This document shows, in pieces, positions 24,454 through 34,216 of a DNA stretch of 64,000 nt (its first letter is position 1; each line of letters begins with the position of its first letter). A model generated the notes under the pieces. It saw only the letters and a list, made by a program, of their open reading frames with translations, was not told the DNA's origin and did no database searches. The stretch lies in the NCBI RefSeq assembly GCF_013035315.1, contig NZ_WQHP01000003.1, forward strand, positions 427,856 to 491,855, given 5' to 3'. This DNA is from Ruegeria arenilitoris (GTDB taxonomy: Bacteria > Pseudomonadota > Alphaproteobacteria > Rhodobacterales > Rhodobacteraceae). The position numbers and the translations under genes were made by a program.

Positions 24454-26856
24454 TCAGCCCCTCATCGCTTTGCCCTGCGGGTCGTATGGCGACGGGGCGA
24501 TGATCCGCGCGGGACGTTCAACGCCGACCACATGAACCGATAGCTCGGTTCCCGGCGCGGCCTTGTCGCGATCGACCAGCGCCATGGCCAGAGATTTACC
24601 CGTATAATGGCCATACCCGCCCGATGTGACAAAACCCACGCGCTCGCCCCCCGACCAAACGGGCTCGTATCCACTGGCGTCTGCGTCCACGGCGTCCACC
24701 TCAAGCGTGACCTGAACCTGTGCCGGGCCATTACCGTCGCGCTCTGCGACGGCAGCCTCTTTGCCGACAAAGTCCTTGTCCCAATCGATCCAGCGATCCA
24801 TTCCGGTCATGCCGGGCGTATAAAGCTGCGTGAATTCCGCCGACCAGATGCCAAAACTCTTCTCAAGCCGGGTCGAGAGCATAGCGTTGAAACCGCACTC
24901 ACGAATACCCTCATCAGCACCTGCCTCCAGCAGCATCCGGCGCAGTTTGATGTGGTCGCCATAGCGGCAGTTGATCTCGTATCCCTTCTCACCCGTGACA
25001 GACATGCGGGCGACACGCGCGCGGACCAAGCCGATGTCGAAATCGCCGCAGCCCATGAATTTGAGGTCCGAGATATCTTGCTCGGCCAGTTTCTCGACCA
25101 CAGCCTGCGATTTAGGTCCGACAACAGCGAAGCCGCAGTATTCTTCGCCCAGATCGCGGACGTTGACACCATCGATCATGTGATCGTCGAACCAGCGCAT
25201 ATGCCAGGCGCGCAGGTAGTAGCTGCCCATGATCCACCAGGTGCCATCTCCCCAGTTCAGAACGGTCAGATCACCTTTGAGACGCCCGTTCTCGCCCAAC
25301 ATCGGAGCCAGCTTCGCCCGCCCCGGCGCGGGCAGTTTCGATGCCATGACCTTGTCGAGCCACACTTCGGCGTTAGGGCCCGAAACCTCGAACCGCGAAA
25401 AGCCCGAGATATCCAGCAGACCCGCGCCTTCGCGAATGACTTTGCATTCCTCGGCCACGATGTCATGGGCATTCGAGCGTTTCAGCGTCGGCGTCTCTTC
25501 AAACCCTTTCGGCGCGAAGTAGAGCGGCACTTCAAGATCCCAGCTGACGCCCCATTTGCAACCCGCCTCGGTCATCGCATCATGCGCAGGGGCCATTTTC
25601 AGCGGACGTCCCGCCGGCAGTTGTTCGTTCGGATAAGTCATCACAAAACGGCGCGAGTAAAACTGGCCGGTGGTTTCGCGGATATAACGCTTGTTTTGCG
25701 CGAAGTCGCCATAGCGCGCCACATCCATCGGCCATGCGTCGGCTTCGGGCTCGCCATGGATCATCCATTCGGCCAGTGTCTTACCAACTCCGCCCCCTTG
25801 CAGGAAGCCCGCCATAACCGCACAGGCCGACCAGTAGCCGCGTTTACCCGGCACCGGACCGACGAGAGGGTTCCCATCCGGCGAGAAGGTGAATGCGCCG
25901 TTGACCCATGTCTTGATGCCGACATTCTGGATCGAGGGATAGCGCTCGAAGCCCAGCGTCAACTCATTCTCGATGCGGTCCAGCTGTTCCTGAAACAGCT
26001 CTTCGCCGTAGTTCCACGGCGCGCCGTCCATGGCCCAGTGTTCATGGTCGACCTCGTAAATCCCGACCAGAACACCCTTCTGGTCCTGCCGCATATAGGT
26101 GAACCCTTCGAGGTCCACGGTCATCGGCATCTCAAACTCTGCCGCCGCAACTTCGGGCACCGCGTCTGTGATCAGATAATGATGCTTGAGCGGCGAAACC
26201 GGGAGTTCGACCCCAGCCATGCGGCCGACCTGCTTCGCCCAAAGGCCCGCAGCGTTGACCACATGCTCACAGGTAATCGTGCCCTTGTCGGTAACCACCT
26301 GCCAGCCATCGGCCGTCTGTGTCAGGCTTTCGACCTTGGTCTCTTCGTAATATTCAGCGCCGCGCTTTTTGGCCGCCGTGGCATAAGCCTGCACCGTGCC
26401 GGTCGTGTCGATATAGCCTTCGCGATCCGCCCACATCGCACCCAGCACGCCGTCTGTGGACATGATCGGGCAGCGTTTCTGCGCCTCTTCCGGGGTCAGC
26501 AACTCGCAATCGTCAATGCCAACGGACTGGAAAATGCGATAGTTGGCCTGCAGCCACTCCCATCGCTCGGGTGTGCCTGCAAGCGTCAGGCCTCCGGTCA
26601 TGTGCAGGCCGATATTTTGGCCGGATTCCTTTTCGATCTCGCTGAGAAGGTCGATGGTATAGGCCTGCAGTGACGCCATGTTCGGGTCCGCGTTCAACGC
26701 GTGGATGCCACCTGCCGCGTGCCACGAGGACCCGGACGCCAAGCGCCGGCGTTCCAGCATCACAACATCCGACCAGCCGAACTTGGCCAGGTGATAAAGA
26801 ACCGAAGCGCCAACGACGCCGCCCCCGATGACCACTACGCGATACTGAGATTTCAT
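24454..26856 (-). CDS. Dimethylglycine dehydrogenase-like FAD/GcvT protein
   Basis: An 800-residue two-domain flavoenzyme. The DAO domain (about 1-380) has VVVIGGGVVGASVLYHLAKF and GSSWHAAGG, where His46 corresponds to the histidine that covalently holds FAD in dimethylglycine and sarcosine dehydrogenases. A C-terminal GcvT-type domain (about 430-790, with RLEKSFGIWSAEFTQLYTPG near the folate pocket) would transfer the released one-carbon unit to tetrahydrofolate. The start at 26856 follows GGGGAGGGCAGG. First gene of a leftward operon with mttB, tetR and a second flavoprotein, pointing to stepwise N-demethylation of a betaine-like compound. Confidence 0.9.
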   Translation of the reverse strand: MKSQYRVVVIGGGVVGASVLYHLAKFGWSDVVMLERRRLASGSSWHAAGGIHALNADPNMASLQAYTIDLLSEIEKESGQNIGLHMTGGLTLAGTPERWEWLQANYRIFQSVGIDDCELLTPEEAQKRCPIMSTDGVLGAMWADREGYIDTTGTVQAYATAAKKRGAEYYEETKVESLTQTADGWQVVTDKGTITCEHVVNAAGLWAKQVGRMAGVELPVSPLKHHYLITDAVPEVAAAEFEMPMTVDLEGFTYMRQDQKGVLVGIYEVDHEHWAMDGAPWNYGEELFQEQLDRIENELTLGFERYPSIQNVGIKTWVNGAFTFSPDGNPLVGPVPGKRGYWSACAVMAGFLQGGGVGKTLAEWMIHGEPEADAWPMDVARYGDFAQNKRYIRETTGQFYSRRFVMTYPNEQLPAGRPLKMAPAHDAMTEAGCKWGVSWDLEVPLYFAPKGFEETPTLKRSNAHDIVAEECKVIREGAGLLDISGFSRFEVSGPNAEVWLDKVMASKLPAPGRAKLAPMLGENGRLKGDLTVLNWGDGTWWIMGSYYLRAWHMRWFDDHMIDGVNVRDLGEEYCGFAVVGPKSQAVVEKLAEQDISDLKFMGCGDFDIGLVRARVARMSVTGEKGYEINCRYGDHIKLRRMLLEAGADEGIRECGFNAMLSTRLEKSFGIWSAEFTQLYTPGMTGMDRWIDWDKDFVGKEAAVAERDGNGPAQVQVTLEVDAVDADASGYEPVWSGGERVGFVTSGGYGHYTGKSLAMALVDRDKAAPGTELSVHVVGVERPARIIAPSPYDPQGKAMRG

Positions 26857-26896
26857 CCTGCCCTCCCCTGCATGGCTTGGCAGGACGCTAGTGGCA

Positions 26897-26928
26897 CTGT
26901 TCACATCTGTCTAGACATTTCTGTACAG
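26897..26928. promoter_or_regulatory. Palindromic operator candidate ahead of the demethylation operon
   Basis: A 32-bp imperfect dyad centred at 26912/26913: the perfect core TGTCTAGACA (26908-26917) is flanked by arms CTGTTCACATC and TTTCTGTACAG, which match in 7 of 11 mirrored positions. It lies 40 bp upstream of the DMGDH-like start codon. Size and symmetry suit a TetR-family dimer or pair of dimers, and the operon carries its own TetR gene. Confidence 0.55.
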
Positions 26929-26968
26929 TTCTCGTCGCGTTGAATAACCGACCTAGACAAGGCAGCGA

Positions 26969-27598
26969 TCAGAGTTGCGCGCTTGGGCGGGATGCGACCT
27001 TATCGAACCACGCTAGGGTGGCGGTATTTTGCTGTGGAATCCGCATCTTGATCACACGGGCGAAGTCGACGAAGACGAAGGTTGAGATGTCTGCGAGGGT
27101 GAATTCCGCACCCGCGACAAACGAACTTTCGGCGAGTCTGTCTTCGAGCATCGAAAAGAAACGACCAACCCGCGCGGATCCGCGTTGTGCCAATTCGGGG
27201 ATTTGGGCGTGATTCACCGGTCCGGGAATCGCCCGGTCCGCAAAGGCCGGATGGGTGTTTCGCAAAGTCTCGGCAATGGGCATGCCGCCCTGCTGTTCGA
27301 CGATGCTGTTCCACATCAGGACCTGCCCTTTTTCATCGGGCGTGCGCCCCATCAGGGGCGGTTCAGGGAACCGGGCCTCTAGATAAGCAGCGATCCCGAG
27401 GTTTTCGGTCAACGCGGTACCATCATCCGTAACCAACACAGGAACAGTTGCGTTCGGGTTCACAGCGCGGAAATCGTCGGCAAGCTGTTCGCCCTTGGCG
27501 ATCGAGATTTCTCGGGTCTCAATCTCCAGCCCCTTTTCGGCAATGAACATACGCGCGCGGCGCGGGTTTGGAGCGGTGGAGCAATCATAAAACAGCAT
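26969..27598 (-). CDS. Glutathione S-transferase family protein
   Basis: A 209-residue GST. The thioredoxin-like N-terminal domain (about 1-78) begins MLFYDCSTAPNPRRARMFIA, with a candidate catalytic Cys6 or Ser7, and includes the cis-proline/glutathione segment ATVPVL and the ENLGIAAYLE motif. The helical C-terminal domain contains FTLADISTFVFVDFA, the N-capping region of helix 6. It lies 18 bp upstream of the next leftward gene's stop side and may be co-transcribed with the small methyltransferase. Substrate unknown. Confidence 0.88.
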   Translation of the reverse strand: MLFYDCSTAPNPRRARMFIAEKGLEIETREISIAKGEQLADDFRAVNPNATVPVLVTDDGTALTENLGIAAYLEARFPEPPLMGRTPDEKGQVLMWNSIVEQQGGMPIAETLRNTHPAFADRAIPGPVNHAQIPELAQRGSARVGRFFSMLEDRLAESSFVAGAEFTLADISTFVFVDFARVIKMRIPQQNTATLAWFDKVASRPSAQL

Positions 27599-27615
27599 CG
27601 AGACCTCGGGACAAG

Positions 27616-28113
27616 TCAGCGGCGATAGATAAAGCAGCGGCCTTCCACGGCGCCCGCGGGCAGTGGAAGTTCGGTCAACGCATCGAAGTACATCCGATCG
27701 CTGGACACCATCAAACCGCCCTCGGCCAATAGCGGTTCAATCAGCGGAGAGACAAAGCGGGCGAAATCGTCGTTCTTTTTGCGGTTATGGCCGCCCAAGT
27801 CCGCATGGATCAGGCTGGCAGTCGCGCCAAAGCGATCCAGCGACGCGGGCAGCGTTTCGCGAACGTCTCCCAAGATCACGCGATCCTCGGGCGGCGTGGA
27901 ATCCGGATGCGAAGCCACCGCGCGCTCGAACACATAGACCGTACGGTCGTCAATGTACTGCACCATGTGGTGATATGTCCGCCCATTGCCCAACCCAAGT
28001 TCGAACACTGGCCCCGGCATACCTTTGGTCTGGGCAATGGCGAAATCCAGACAGGCCCGCTGGGACACCATGCGGTCGATGAACAGATCCAGGCGGCTTT
28101 GGTTGTCGGGCAC
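27616..28113 (-). CDS. Small SAM-dependent methyltransferase (Methyltransf_17-like)
   Basis: A 165-residue protein with a compact SAM-binding fold: motif I is FELGLGNGRTYHHM (about residues 38-51), the following acidic turn is YVFERAVASHPDSTPP, and motif IV-like LIHADLGGHN. The pattern matches the Methyltransf_17 family, known mainly from structural genomics, without assigned substrate. GTG 28113 is chosen because AAGGAGAG stands eight bases before it; the TTG at 28137 lacks this. A clear paralogue lies at 44418-44894, inside the glycan cluster. Confidence 0.75.
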   Translation of the reverse strand: MPDNQSRLDLFIDRMVSQRACLDFAIAQTKGMPGPVFELGLGNGRTYHHMVQYIDDRTVYVFERAVASHPDSTPPEDRVILGDVRETLPASLDRFGATASLIHADLGGHNRKKNDDFARFVSPLIEPLLAEGGLMVSSDRMYFDALTELPLPAGAVEGRCFIYRR

Positions 28114-28346
28114 GGGGAAATCTCTCCTTGATATCAATCAGCTTATAATCTGCGGCTGACAGTGCATGTGATGACAAATCCTCAAGGTTTTGTGTAGCCG
28201 GATTGGCAAAAGTTTCACATTTTCGCGACAATTCAGCCTAAGAACGGGTTTGACTACACAGGCCCAACCGCGCGAAACTGCATCAAAAAACACAGGGAGT
28301 TGAAAACGCCGATGCCGACCTTCGGACAAACGGGTAGAAAACCCGA

Positions 28347-30119
28347 ATGACTGCGTTGTTGTCCGTCAAGGACCTGAGCATCGGATTCGGTGCGGGTGAG
28401 CCTGTTGTCAAAGGTGTCAGCTTTGAGGTTGAGGCCGGGCAAACGCTGGCATTGGTCGGTGAATCCGGGTCGGGCAAAACCATCTCATGCCGTGCAGCTT
28501 TGCGGATCTTGCCGCGCGCAGCACAGATTCGCAGCGGCACAATTACCTTGAATGATTCGAAGGGCTTCGAAGATCTGACCCAGATCAGCGAACGGCAGAT
28601 GCGCGATATTCGCGGCAACCGGGTCTCGATGATTTTTCAAGAGCCGATGCGATCTCTGTCCCCGCTGCACAAGATCGGCAATCAGGTCAGCGAAGTTCTG
28701 TGGCTGCATCGCAATGCCTCCGAGGCGCAGGCCCGCAAAGAGGTGCTGACCCAGTTTGAGCGCGTGGGCTTCCCGGACCCGCAACGTGCCTATGATTCTT
28801 ATCCGTTCGAGTTGTCCGGCGGGATGCGCCAACGCGCCATGATTGCGATGGCGATGGTGTCCAAGCCGGAATTGCTGATCGCGGATGAACCTACGACCGC
28901 GCTTGACGTTACGACACAAGCGCAAGTGCTGGGGCTGATTAAGGAATTGCAACGCGAGACGGGCATGGCCCTGATCCTGGTGACCCATGACCTGGGCGTT
29001 GTGGCCAACATGGCCGAACAGGTCGTCGTCATGCACAAAGGCCGCGTGATGGAGGCGGGTGCCGCCGCGCCGATCCTCAGCGCCCCAGCGCACCCTTATA
29101 CGCAACAACTGTTCAACGCCGCGCCCGCCATCCCTGATGAAGAGTCGGTCGGCTTGCCGATGCCGGATGAAGACCTGATCCTTCAAATGAAGGGCGTGTC
29201 CAAGACCTACACCATGCGCTCAAGCAAAGGGTGGCAAGAAGACAAGCTGATCCATGCCTGCCGCGGCGTCGACCTGAACCTTGCCCGCGGCAAGACGCTG
29301 GCGATTGTGGGCGAAAGCGGATCGGGCAAGACTACGGCTGCGCGGATTGCCCTTGGCGCCGAGCTTCCCGATCCGGGGGGCGAGGTTCTGTTCCGCACCG
29401 CGCCGGACGAAGACCCTATACCCGTGCATCAGATGACGCGTGCCCAACGCACTGCGTTCCAGCGCAAGGCGCAGATGGTATTTCAGGACCCCTATAGCTC
29501 ACTCAGTCCACGGATGCGCATTCAGGACGCGCTGACTGAACCGCTTGAGATCCACGCCATTGGGTCCGCTGCCGAACAGCGCGACAAGGCGGTCGAGATG
29601 CTGCAACGCGTTGGCTTGAACGGTGATATGCTGAAACGCTATCCGCACGCGTTTTCTGGCGGCCAGCGACAGCGCCTGTCGATTGCGCGGGCGATGATGC
29701 TGGACCCGCAGCTGATTGTCTGCGACGAGCCCACCTCGGCTTTGGACGTGTCGGTTCAGGAACAGATCCTTACCTTGCTGGAAAGCCTGCAGGATCGCCT
29801 GAACCTTTCTTACCTGTTTATCTCGCACGACTTGGCGGTCGTGGCGCGTATCGCCGACGAAGTTGCGGTGATGCGCCGGGGGCTTGTCGTCGAACAGGCA
29901 CCACCTGAAACACTGTTTTACAACCCCCGCCATCCTTACACCAAGGCGCTGATCGCCGCTCAACCGGAACCCGACATCAACCGGCCCATCGACCTTAAAC
30001 TGGTTGCTTTGGGTGCAGGTTCACCAGACAGTTGGGATGACACCTTCCGATTTACCGACTCCGTGATACCTTCATTGGTAGAGATGGAGCCCGGACATAA
30101 GGTACGATGCCATGTTTAA
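28347..30119 (+). CDS. ABC transporter ATPase, two fused NBDs (peptide/opine importer)
   Basis: A 590-residue protein with two complete ATP-binding domains, the usual partner of DppBC/YejBE-type importers. The first has Walker A GESGSGKT (about residue 36), signature LSGGMRQR and Walker B LLIADEPTTALD; the second has GESGSGKT (about 327), FSGGQRQR and LIVCDEPTSALD. The C-terminal oligopeptide-transporter extension (HPYTKALIAAQPEPD) is present in both halves. It overlaps the binding-protein gene by eight bases. First gene of a five-gene operon ending in a CoA-transferase; the 230-bp leader presumably holds the promoter. Confidence 0.93.
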   Translation: MTALLSVKDLSIGFGAGEPVVKGVSFEVEAGQTLALVGESGSGKTISCRAALRILPRAAQIRSGTITLNDSKGFEDLTQISERQMRDIRGNRVSMIFQEPMRSLSPLHKIGNQVSEVLWLHRNASEAQARKEVLTQFERVGFPDPQRAYDSYPFELSGGMRQRAMIAMAMVSKPELLIADEPTTALDVTTQAQVLGLIKELQRETGMALILVTHDLGVVANMAEQVVVMHKGRVMEAGAAAPILSAPAHPYTQQLFNAAPAIPDEESVGLPMPDEDLILQMKGVSKTYTMRSSKGWQEDKLIHACRGVDLNLARGKTLAIVGESGSGKTTAARIALGAELPDPGGEVLFRTAPDEDPIPVHQMTRAQRTAFQRKAQMVFQDPYSSLSPRMRIQDALTEPLEIHAIGSAAEQRDKAVEMLQRVGLNGDMLKRYPHAFSGGQRQRLSIARAMMLDPQLIVCDEPTSALDVSVQEQILTLLESLQDRLNLSYLFISHDLAVVARIADEVAVMRRGLVVEQAPPETLFYNPRHPYTKALIAAQPEPDINRPIDLKLVALGAGSPDSWDDTFRFTDSVIPSLVEMEPGHKVRCHV

Positions 30120-32022
30120 GACCACTCGCCCTCTCATTCTGGCCGCCGCACTGGCCGCCACCTGGATGCTGCCCGCCACGGCAAACACGCCCACTCCGCA
30201 GGAAAGCGCATTCTGGGCCACAGAAGTAGACGCGGGCAACCTTCCTCCTGTCGCCGAACGTTTGCCAGCCGAGCCGCTGGTGGTGGACCTGGCCACCAAG
30301 GGCAGAGAGTTTGGAACACCGGGCGGAACGTTGCGCACCATGGTCACCCGGTCCAAAGATATCCGTCAGATGGTGGTCTATGGCTATGCCCGACTGGTCG
30401 GCTTTAACGAAAACTACGAGATCGTGCCGGACCTGCTGGAATCCTACGAAAACGAAGACAATCGCAAGTTCACCTTGCATCTGCGCGATGGACATAAATG
30501 GTCGGACGGATCACCCTTTACCTCGGAAGATTTCCGCTACTGGTGGGAGGACGTGGCCAATAACGAACTTCTCAGCCCTTCGGGTCCGCCGGATTTCCTG
30601 ATTGTCGAAGGAAAGACACCAACCGTTACTTTCCCGGATGAAACCACTGTTGTGTTCGAGTGGGATGATCCCAATCCCGATTTTCTGCAGTCCCTCGCGC
30701 AAGCGCGGCCACCGTTCATCTATCGCCCCGCCGCTTTCCTCAAACAATATCATGACAAGTTTGCAGACGCCGAAGAACTCGCCTTTCTGGTCGAGGACGC
30801 CCGTGTCAAAAGCTGGGCCGCCCTGCACAACAAGCTGGACAACCTGTACAAGTTCGACAACCACGAACTTCCGACGCTGCAACCGTGGCTGAACGCAAGC
30901 TCAGGTAAGAAGATCCGCCATAATTTCGTGCGTAACCCGTATTACCACCGCATCGACTCGAATGGTGTGCAACTGCCGTATATCGACGTGGTCGAGATGG
31001 AGATTGTGGCCCCCGGTCTGGTCGCGGCCAAGGCGAACGCGGGCGAGACTGATTTGCAAGGACGCGGGCTGGCGTTTCGCGACGCCTCAATCCTGAAAAA
31101 GGGTGAAGCTGGCGGCGACTACAAAACCCTGCTGTGGAAGACCGGCGTCGCGTCTCAGATCGCGATCTATCCGAACCTGAACTATGCCGACGAGGCCTGG
31201 CGCGAGGTGCTGCGTGACGTCCGAGTGCGCCGCGCCCTTTCGCTGGCCATCGACCGCAAAACGATCAACCAGGCGCTCTATTTCAAGCTGGCTCATCCCG
31301 GGGCGATGTCGGTGCTGCCTGCCTCTCCGTTCTTCAGCGAGGAAAACGCGCAGGCCTGGGCGCAGTATGACGTCGATATGGCCAACGCCCTTCTGGACGA
31401 GGCCGGCCTGACCGAGCGCGACAAGAACGGCATCCGGCTGCTGCCCGATGGTCGTCCGATGGAACTGATCATCGAAACCGCCGGTGAGCGGCAGGAGGTT
31501 GAAAACGCCCTGCAGATCGTCACCGACACATGGCGTGAGATCGGCGTCGACCTTGTCATGCGTCCTCTGGACCGGGACATCCTGCGCAACCGCGTCTTTG
31601 CTGGAAACACGATGGCCTCGGTCTGGTTCGGCTGGGATGACGGCATTCCGCAGGCTCACACCTCGCCCGCCTATCTTGCCCCGACTGATCAGGTGTTTCT
31701 GGCGTGGCCCAAATGGGGGCAGTATTACCAAACCGGCGGCGATGTCGGCGAAGCGCCCGACATGCCCGAGGCCAAGCGTCTGATGGAGCTTGCCCATGAT
31801 TGGGAGGTCGCCACAACCGACGAAGAACGCGCTGCCGTCTGGACCGAGATGCTGAACATCCATGCCGACCAGCTTTATGCCATCGGCATTCTGAACGGCG
31901 CGCCGCAGCCCATCGTCGTATCCAACCGCCTGCGCAACGTACCCGAGCAGGGCATGTGGGCGTGGGAGCCCGGAGCCCATTTCGGCATCCACCGCCCCGA
32001 CGAATTCTTTTTCGCCGACTGA
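30112..32022 (+). CDS. ABC transporter substrate-binding protein, family 5
   Basis: A 636-residue periplasmic solute-binding protein of cluster C (SBP_bac_5). A Sec signal peptide occupies about residues 1-25 (TRPLILAAALAATWMLPATA). The mature protein opens with a linker and then TPGGTLRTMVTRSKDIRQMV, and contains LHLRDGHKWSDGSPFTSEDF, the family signature. At more than 600 residues it is long for a dipeptide binder and resembles binders of bulkier ligands (microcin C/YejA-like or opine/sugar-derivative types). The ligand is unknown; the linked CoA-transferase argues for a carboxylic acid. Confidence 0.92.
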   Translation: MFKTTRPLILAAALAATWMLPATANTPTPQESAFWATEVDAGNLPPVAERLPAEPLVVDLATKGREFGTPGGTLRTMVTRSKDIRQMVVYGYARLVGFNENYEIVPDLLESYENEDNRKFTLHLRDGHKWSDGSPFTSEDFRYWWEDVANNELLSPSGPPDFLIVEGKTPTVTFPDETTVVFEWDDPNPDFLQSLAQARPPFIYRPAAFLKQYHDKFADAEELAFLVEDARVKSWAALHNKLDNLYKFDNHELPTLQPWLNASSGKKIRHNFVRNPYYHRIDSNGVQLPYIDVVEMEIVAPGLVAAKANAGETDLQGRGLAFRDASILKKGEAGGDYKTLLWKTGVASQIAIYPNLNYADEAWREVLRDVRVRRALSLAIDRKTINQALYFKLAHPGAMSVLPASPFFSEENAQAWAQYDVDMANALLDEAGLTERDKNGIRLLPDGRPMELIIETAGERQEVENALQIVTDTWREIGVDLVMRPLDRDILRNRVFAGNTMASVWFGWDDGIPQAHTSPAYLAPTDQVFLAWPKWGQYYQTGGDVGEAPDMPEAKRLMELAHDWEVATTDEERAAVWTEMLNIHADQLYAIGILNGAPQPIVVSNRLRNVPEQGMWAWEPGAHFGIHRPDEFFFAD

Positions 32023-32036
32023 TCAGGAGCAGCTAA

Positions 32037-33065
32037 ATGGTCATGCTGCGCTATGCGGTGTATCGCTTTTTCACGATGCTGCTGACTTTGCTGGTGGTGT
32101 CGGTACTGATCTTTGTGATCATCAACCTGCCGCCCGGCGACTATCTCAGCAACCAGATCGCAGAGCTTCAGGCCTCAGGCCAATCTGCCGGCGTGGCCAA
32201 AGCCGAGTTTCTGCGCACGGAATACGCCTTGGACCGCCCGATCTGGGAGCAGTACCTGATCTGGATGGGTTTCTGGCCCGGTCCGCACGGGTTCGAGGGC
32301 CTGCTACAGGGCAACTATGGTTGGTCCTTTGAATTCGACCGCCCCGTGGCCGAAATCGTGGGTGATACGCTGTGGCTGACTGTTGTCGTGAACTTGGCGG
32401 CTATTTTGTTCGTCTACGCGGTCGCGCTGCCCTTGGGTGTGATTGCGGCGGCCCGGTCGCGGACGTGGATCGACTATACCTCGGCCTTTGTGGGCTATCT
32501 GGGTCTGGCAACACCGAACTTCCTGCTGGCGCTGATCCTGTTCTATTACGGTCACCGCTATTTCGACCTGCCCATTGGCGGCCTGATGGACCCGTCTTTC
32601 GAAGGCCAGCCGATGAGTTGGGAAAAGCTGAAGTCCATTCTCGTGCACCTGATCGTTCCGACATTTGTCATCGGCACTTCGGGTGCGTCGGCCATGATGC
32701 AGCGTCTGCGTGCCAACATGCTGGATGAGCTGGGCAAGCCCTACGTCGAAACCGCCATCGCCAAGGGTATGGCCCCGTCACGGATGCTGACGAAATACCC
32801 GCTGCGCGTCGCCTTCAACCCGTTTGTGGCCGATATCGGAAACCTGCTGCCCTCGATGGTGTCTGGCTCGGTTCTGGTTTCGGTGGTTCTGGGCCTTCAG
32901 ACCATTGGTCCGACCCTGCTGACCGCGCTGAAGACGCAGGATCAATTCCTTTCGGCGTTCATCCTGATGTTCGTGGCCTTACTGACCCTGATCGGCACCA
33001 TGATCTCTGATATTCTGCTGGTCATGCTAGACCCGCGCATTCGCTACGAGGGGCGTGAAGCATGA
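32037..33065 (+). CDS. ABC transporter permease (DppB/YejB-like)
   Basis: A 342-residue inner-membrane permease with six predicted spans. It starts RYAVYRFFTMLLTLLVVSVL, typical of DppB proteins, and carries the EAA coupling loop DELGKPYVETAIAKGMAPSR at about residues 230-250. A loop between spans 1 and 2 (GVAKAEFLRTEYALDRPIWE) faces the periplasm. The ATG follows CAGGAGC. The downstream permease overlaps it by four bases. Confidence 0.93.
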   Translation: MVMLRYAVYRFFTMLLTLLVVSVLIFVIINLPPGDYLSNQIAELQASGQSAGVAKAEFLRTEYALDRPIWEQYLIWMGFWPGPHGFEGLLQGNYGWSFEFDRPVAEIVGDTLWLTVVVNLAAILFVYAVALPLGVIAAARSRTWIDYTSAFVGYLGLATPNFLLALILFYYGHRYFDLPIGGLMDPSFEGQPMSWEKLKSILVHLIVPTFVIGTSGASAMMQRLRANMLDELGKPYVETAIAKGMAPSRMLTKYPLRVAFNPFVADIGNLLPSMVSGSVLVSVVLGLQTIGPTLLTALKTQDQFLSAFILMFVALLTLIGTMISDILLVMLDPRIRYEGREA

Positions 33066-34216
33066 CCAAACATCCAGACGGTCGCTTTGTCGACGACGCT
33101 CCTTTCGATCCCGATGCCTCGCTCCAACAGGTTGAACGCGCCGATCTCGACGCACCCAACTGGCTGTTGGTCTGGCGCAAGTTCAGAACCCACAAGCTGG
33201 GTCTGATCTCGGGGGTATTCCTGCTGCTGTGCTACCTGATGTTGCCCTTTGCAGGGTTCATCGCACCCTACGGTCCGAATGAACGGAACGGCGAACACCT
33301 CTATGCCCCACCCCAGAGCGTCATCTGGTTCCATGAAGGCAAGTTCATTGGCCCCTATGTCTATCCGATCGTCGCCGAGGCCGATCTTGAGACGTTCCAG
33401 TGGAAATTCGTGCCCGATACCGAAGACCCCCGCCCTATTCGTTTTTTCTGTGAGGGGTCCGAGTACCGGCTGGCCGGGTTGATCAAGTCTGACACGCACC
33501 TGTTCTGCGCGCCCGAAGGGGCGACCCTGTTCCTTTGGGGCTCGGATCGCCTTGGGCGCGACGTGTTCAGCCGAATTCTTTACGGCGCGCAGCTGTCTCT
33601 GACCGTTGGCCTGATCGGGATTTCTGTGTCGTTCTTCCTGGGTATCCTGTTCGGGTCTATGGCCGGCTACTTTGGGGGCAAGATCGACTGGGTCATCAAC
33701 CGTGTGATCGAAATTCTGCGATCCCTGCCGGAACTGCCACTTTGGCTGGCTCTTTCTGCCGCTGTTCCATCAAATTGGAGCCCGGTCGCAGTGTTCTTCA
33801 TCATCTCGATCATTCTCGGGATACTTGATTGGCCCGGTTTGGCACGTTCCGTACGCGCCAAATTCCTGTCGCTGCGGGAAGAGGAATACGTCCGCGCCGC
33901 CGAGATGATGGGCGCAAGCTCGGGTCGCGTGATCCGCAAACACCTGCTGCCGAATTTCATGTCGCACCTGATCGCCTCGGCCACCTTGTCGATCCCGGCG
34001 ATGATCCTTGGGGAAACCGCGCTCAGCTTCCTGGGCCTCGGCCTGCGGGCTCCGGCGGTCAGTTGGGGTGTGATGCTGAATGACGCGCAGAACCTCGCCT
34101 CAATCGAGATCTACCCGTGGACAGCCATCCCAATGCTGCCGATCATCGTCGTGGTGCTGGCCTTCAACTTCCTGGGGGATGGGTTACGCGACAGCCTCGA
34201 CCCGTATCAGCAATGA
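33062..34216 (+). CDS. ABC transporter permease (DppC/YejE-like)
   Basis: A 384-residue second permease. A cytoplasmic N-terminal region (LVWRKFRTHKLGLISGVFLL) leads into span 1. A periplasmic domain of more than 100 residues (about 70-160, with FCEGSEYRLAGLIKS and HLFCAPEG) is longer than in DppC and resembles the YejE-type layout. The core has DRLGRDVFSRILYGAQLSLT and the EAA loop REEEYVRAAEMMGASSGRVI. The stop overlaps the CoA-transferase start (ATGA), so the transporter and enzyme are translationally coupled. Confidence 0.92.
   Translation: MTKHPDGRFVDDAPFDPDASLQQVERADLDAPNWLLVWRKFRTHKLGLISGVFLLLCYLMLPFAGFIAPYGPNERNGEHLYAPPQSVIWFHEGKFIGPYVYPIVAEADLETFQWKFVPDTEDPRPIRFFCEGSEYRLAGLIKSDTHLFCAPEGATLFLWGSDRLGRDVFSRILYGAQLSLTVGLIGISVSFFLGILFGSMAGYFGGKIDWVINRVIEILRSLPELPLWLALSAAVPSNWSPVAVFFIISIILGILDWPGLARSVRAKFLSLREEEYVRAAEMMGASSGRVIRKHLLPNFMSHLIASATLSIPAMILGETALSFLGLGLRAPAVSWGVMLNDAQNLASIEIYPWTAIPMLPIIVVVLAFNFLGDGLRDSLDPYQQ

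Noticed and set aside
24607..26673. Open frame of 688 codons opposite the DMGDH-like gene
   Set aside because: Same shadow effect; the minus strand carries unmistakable FAD and GcvT domains.
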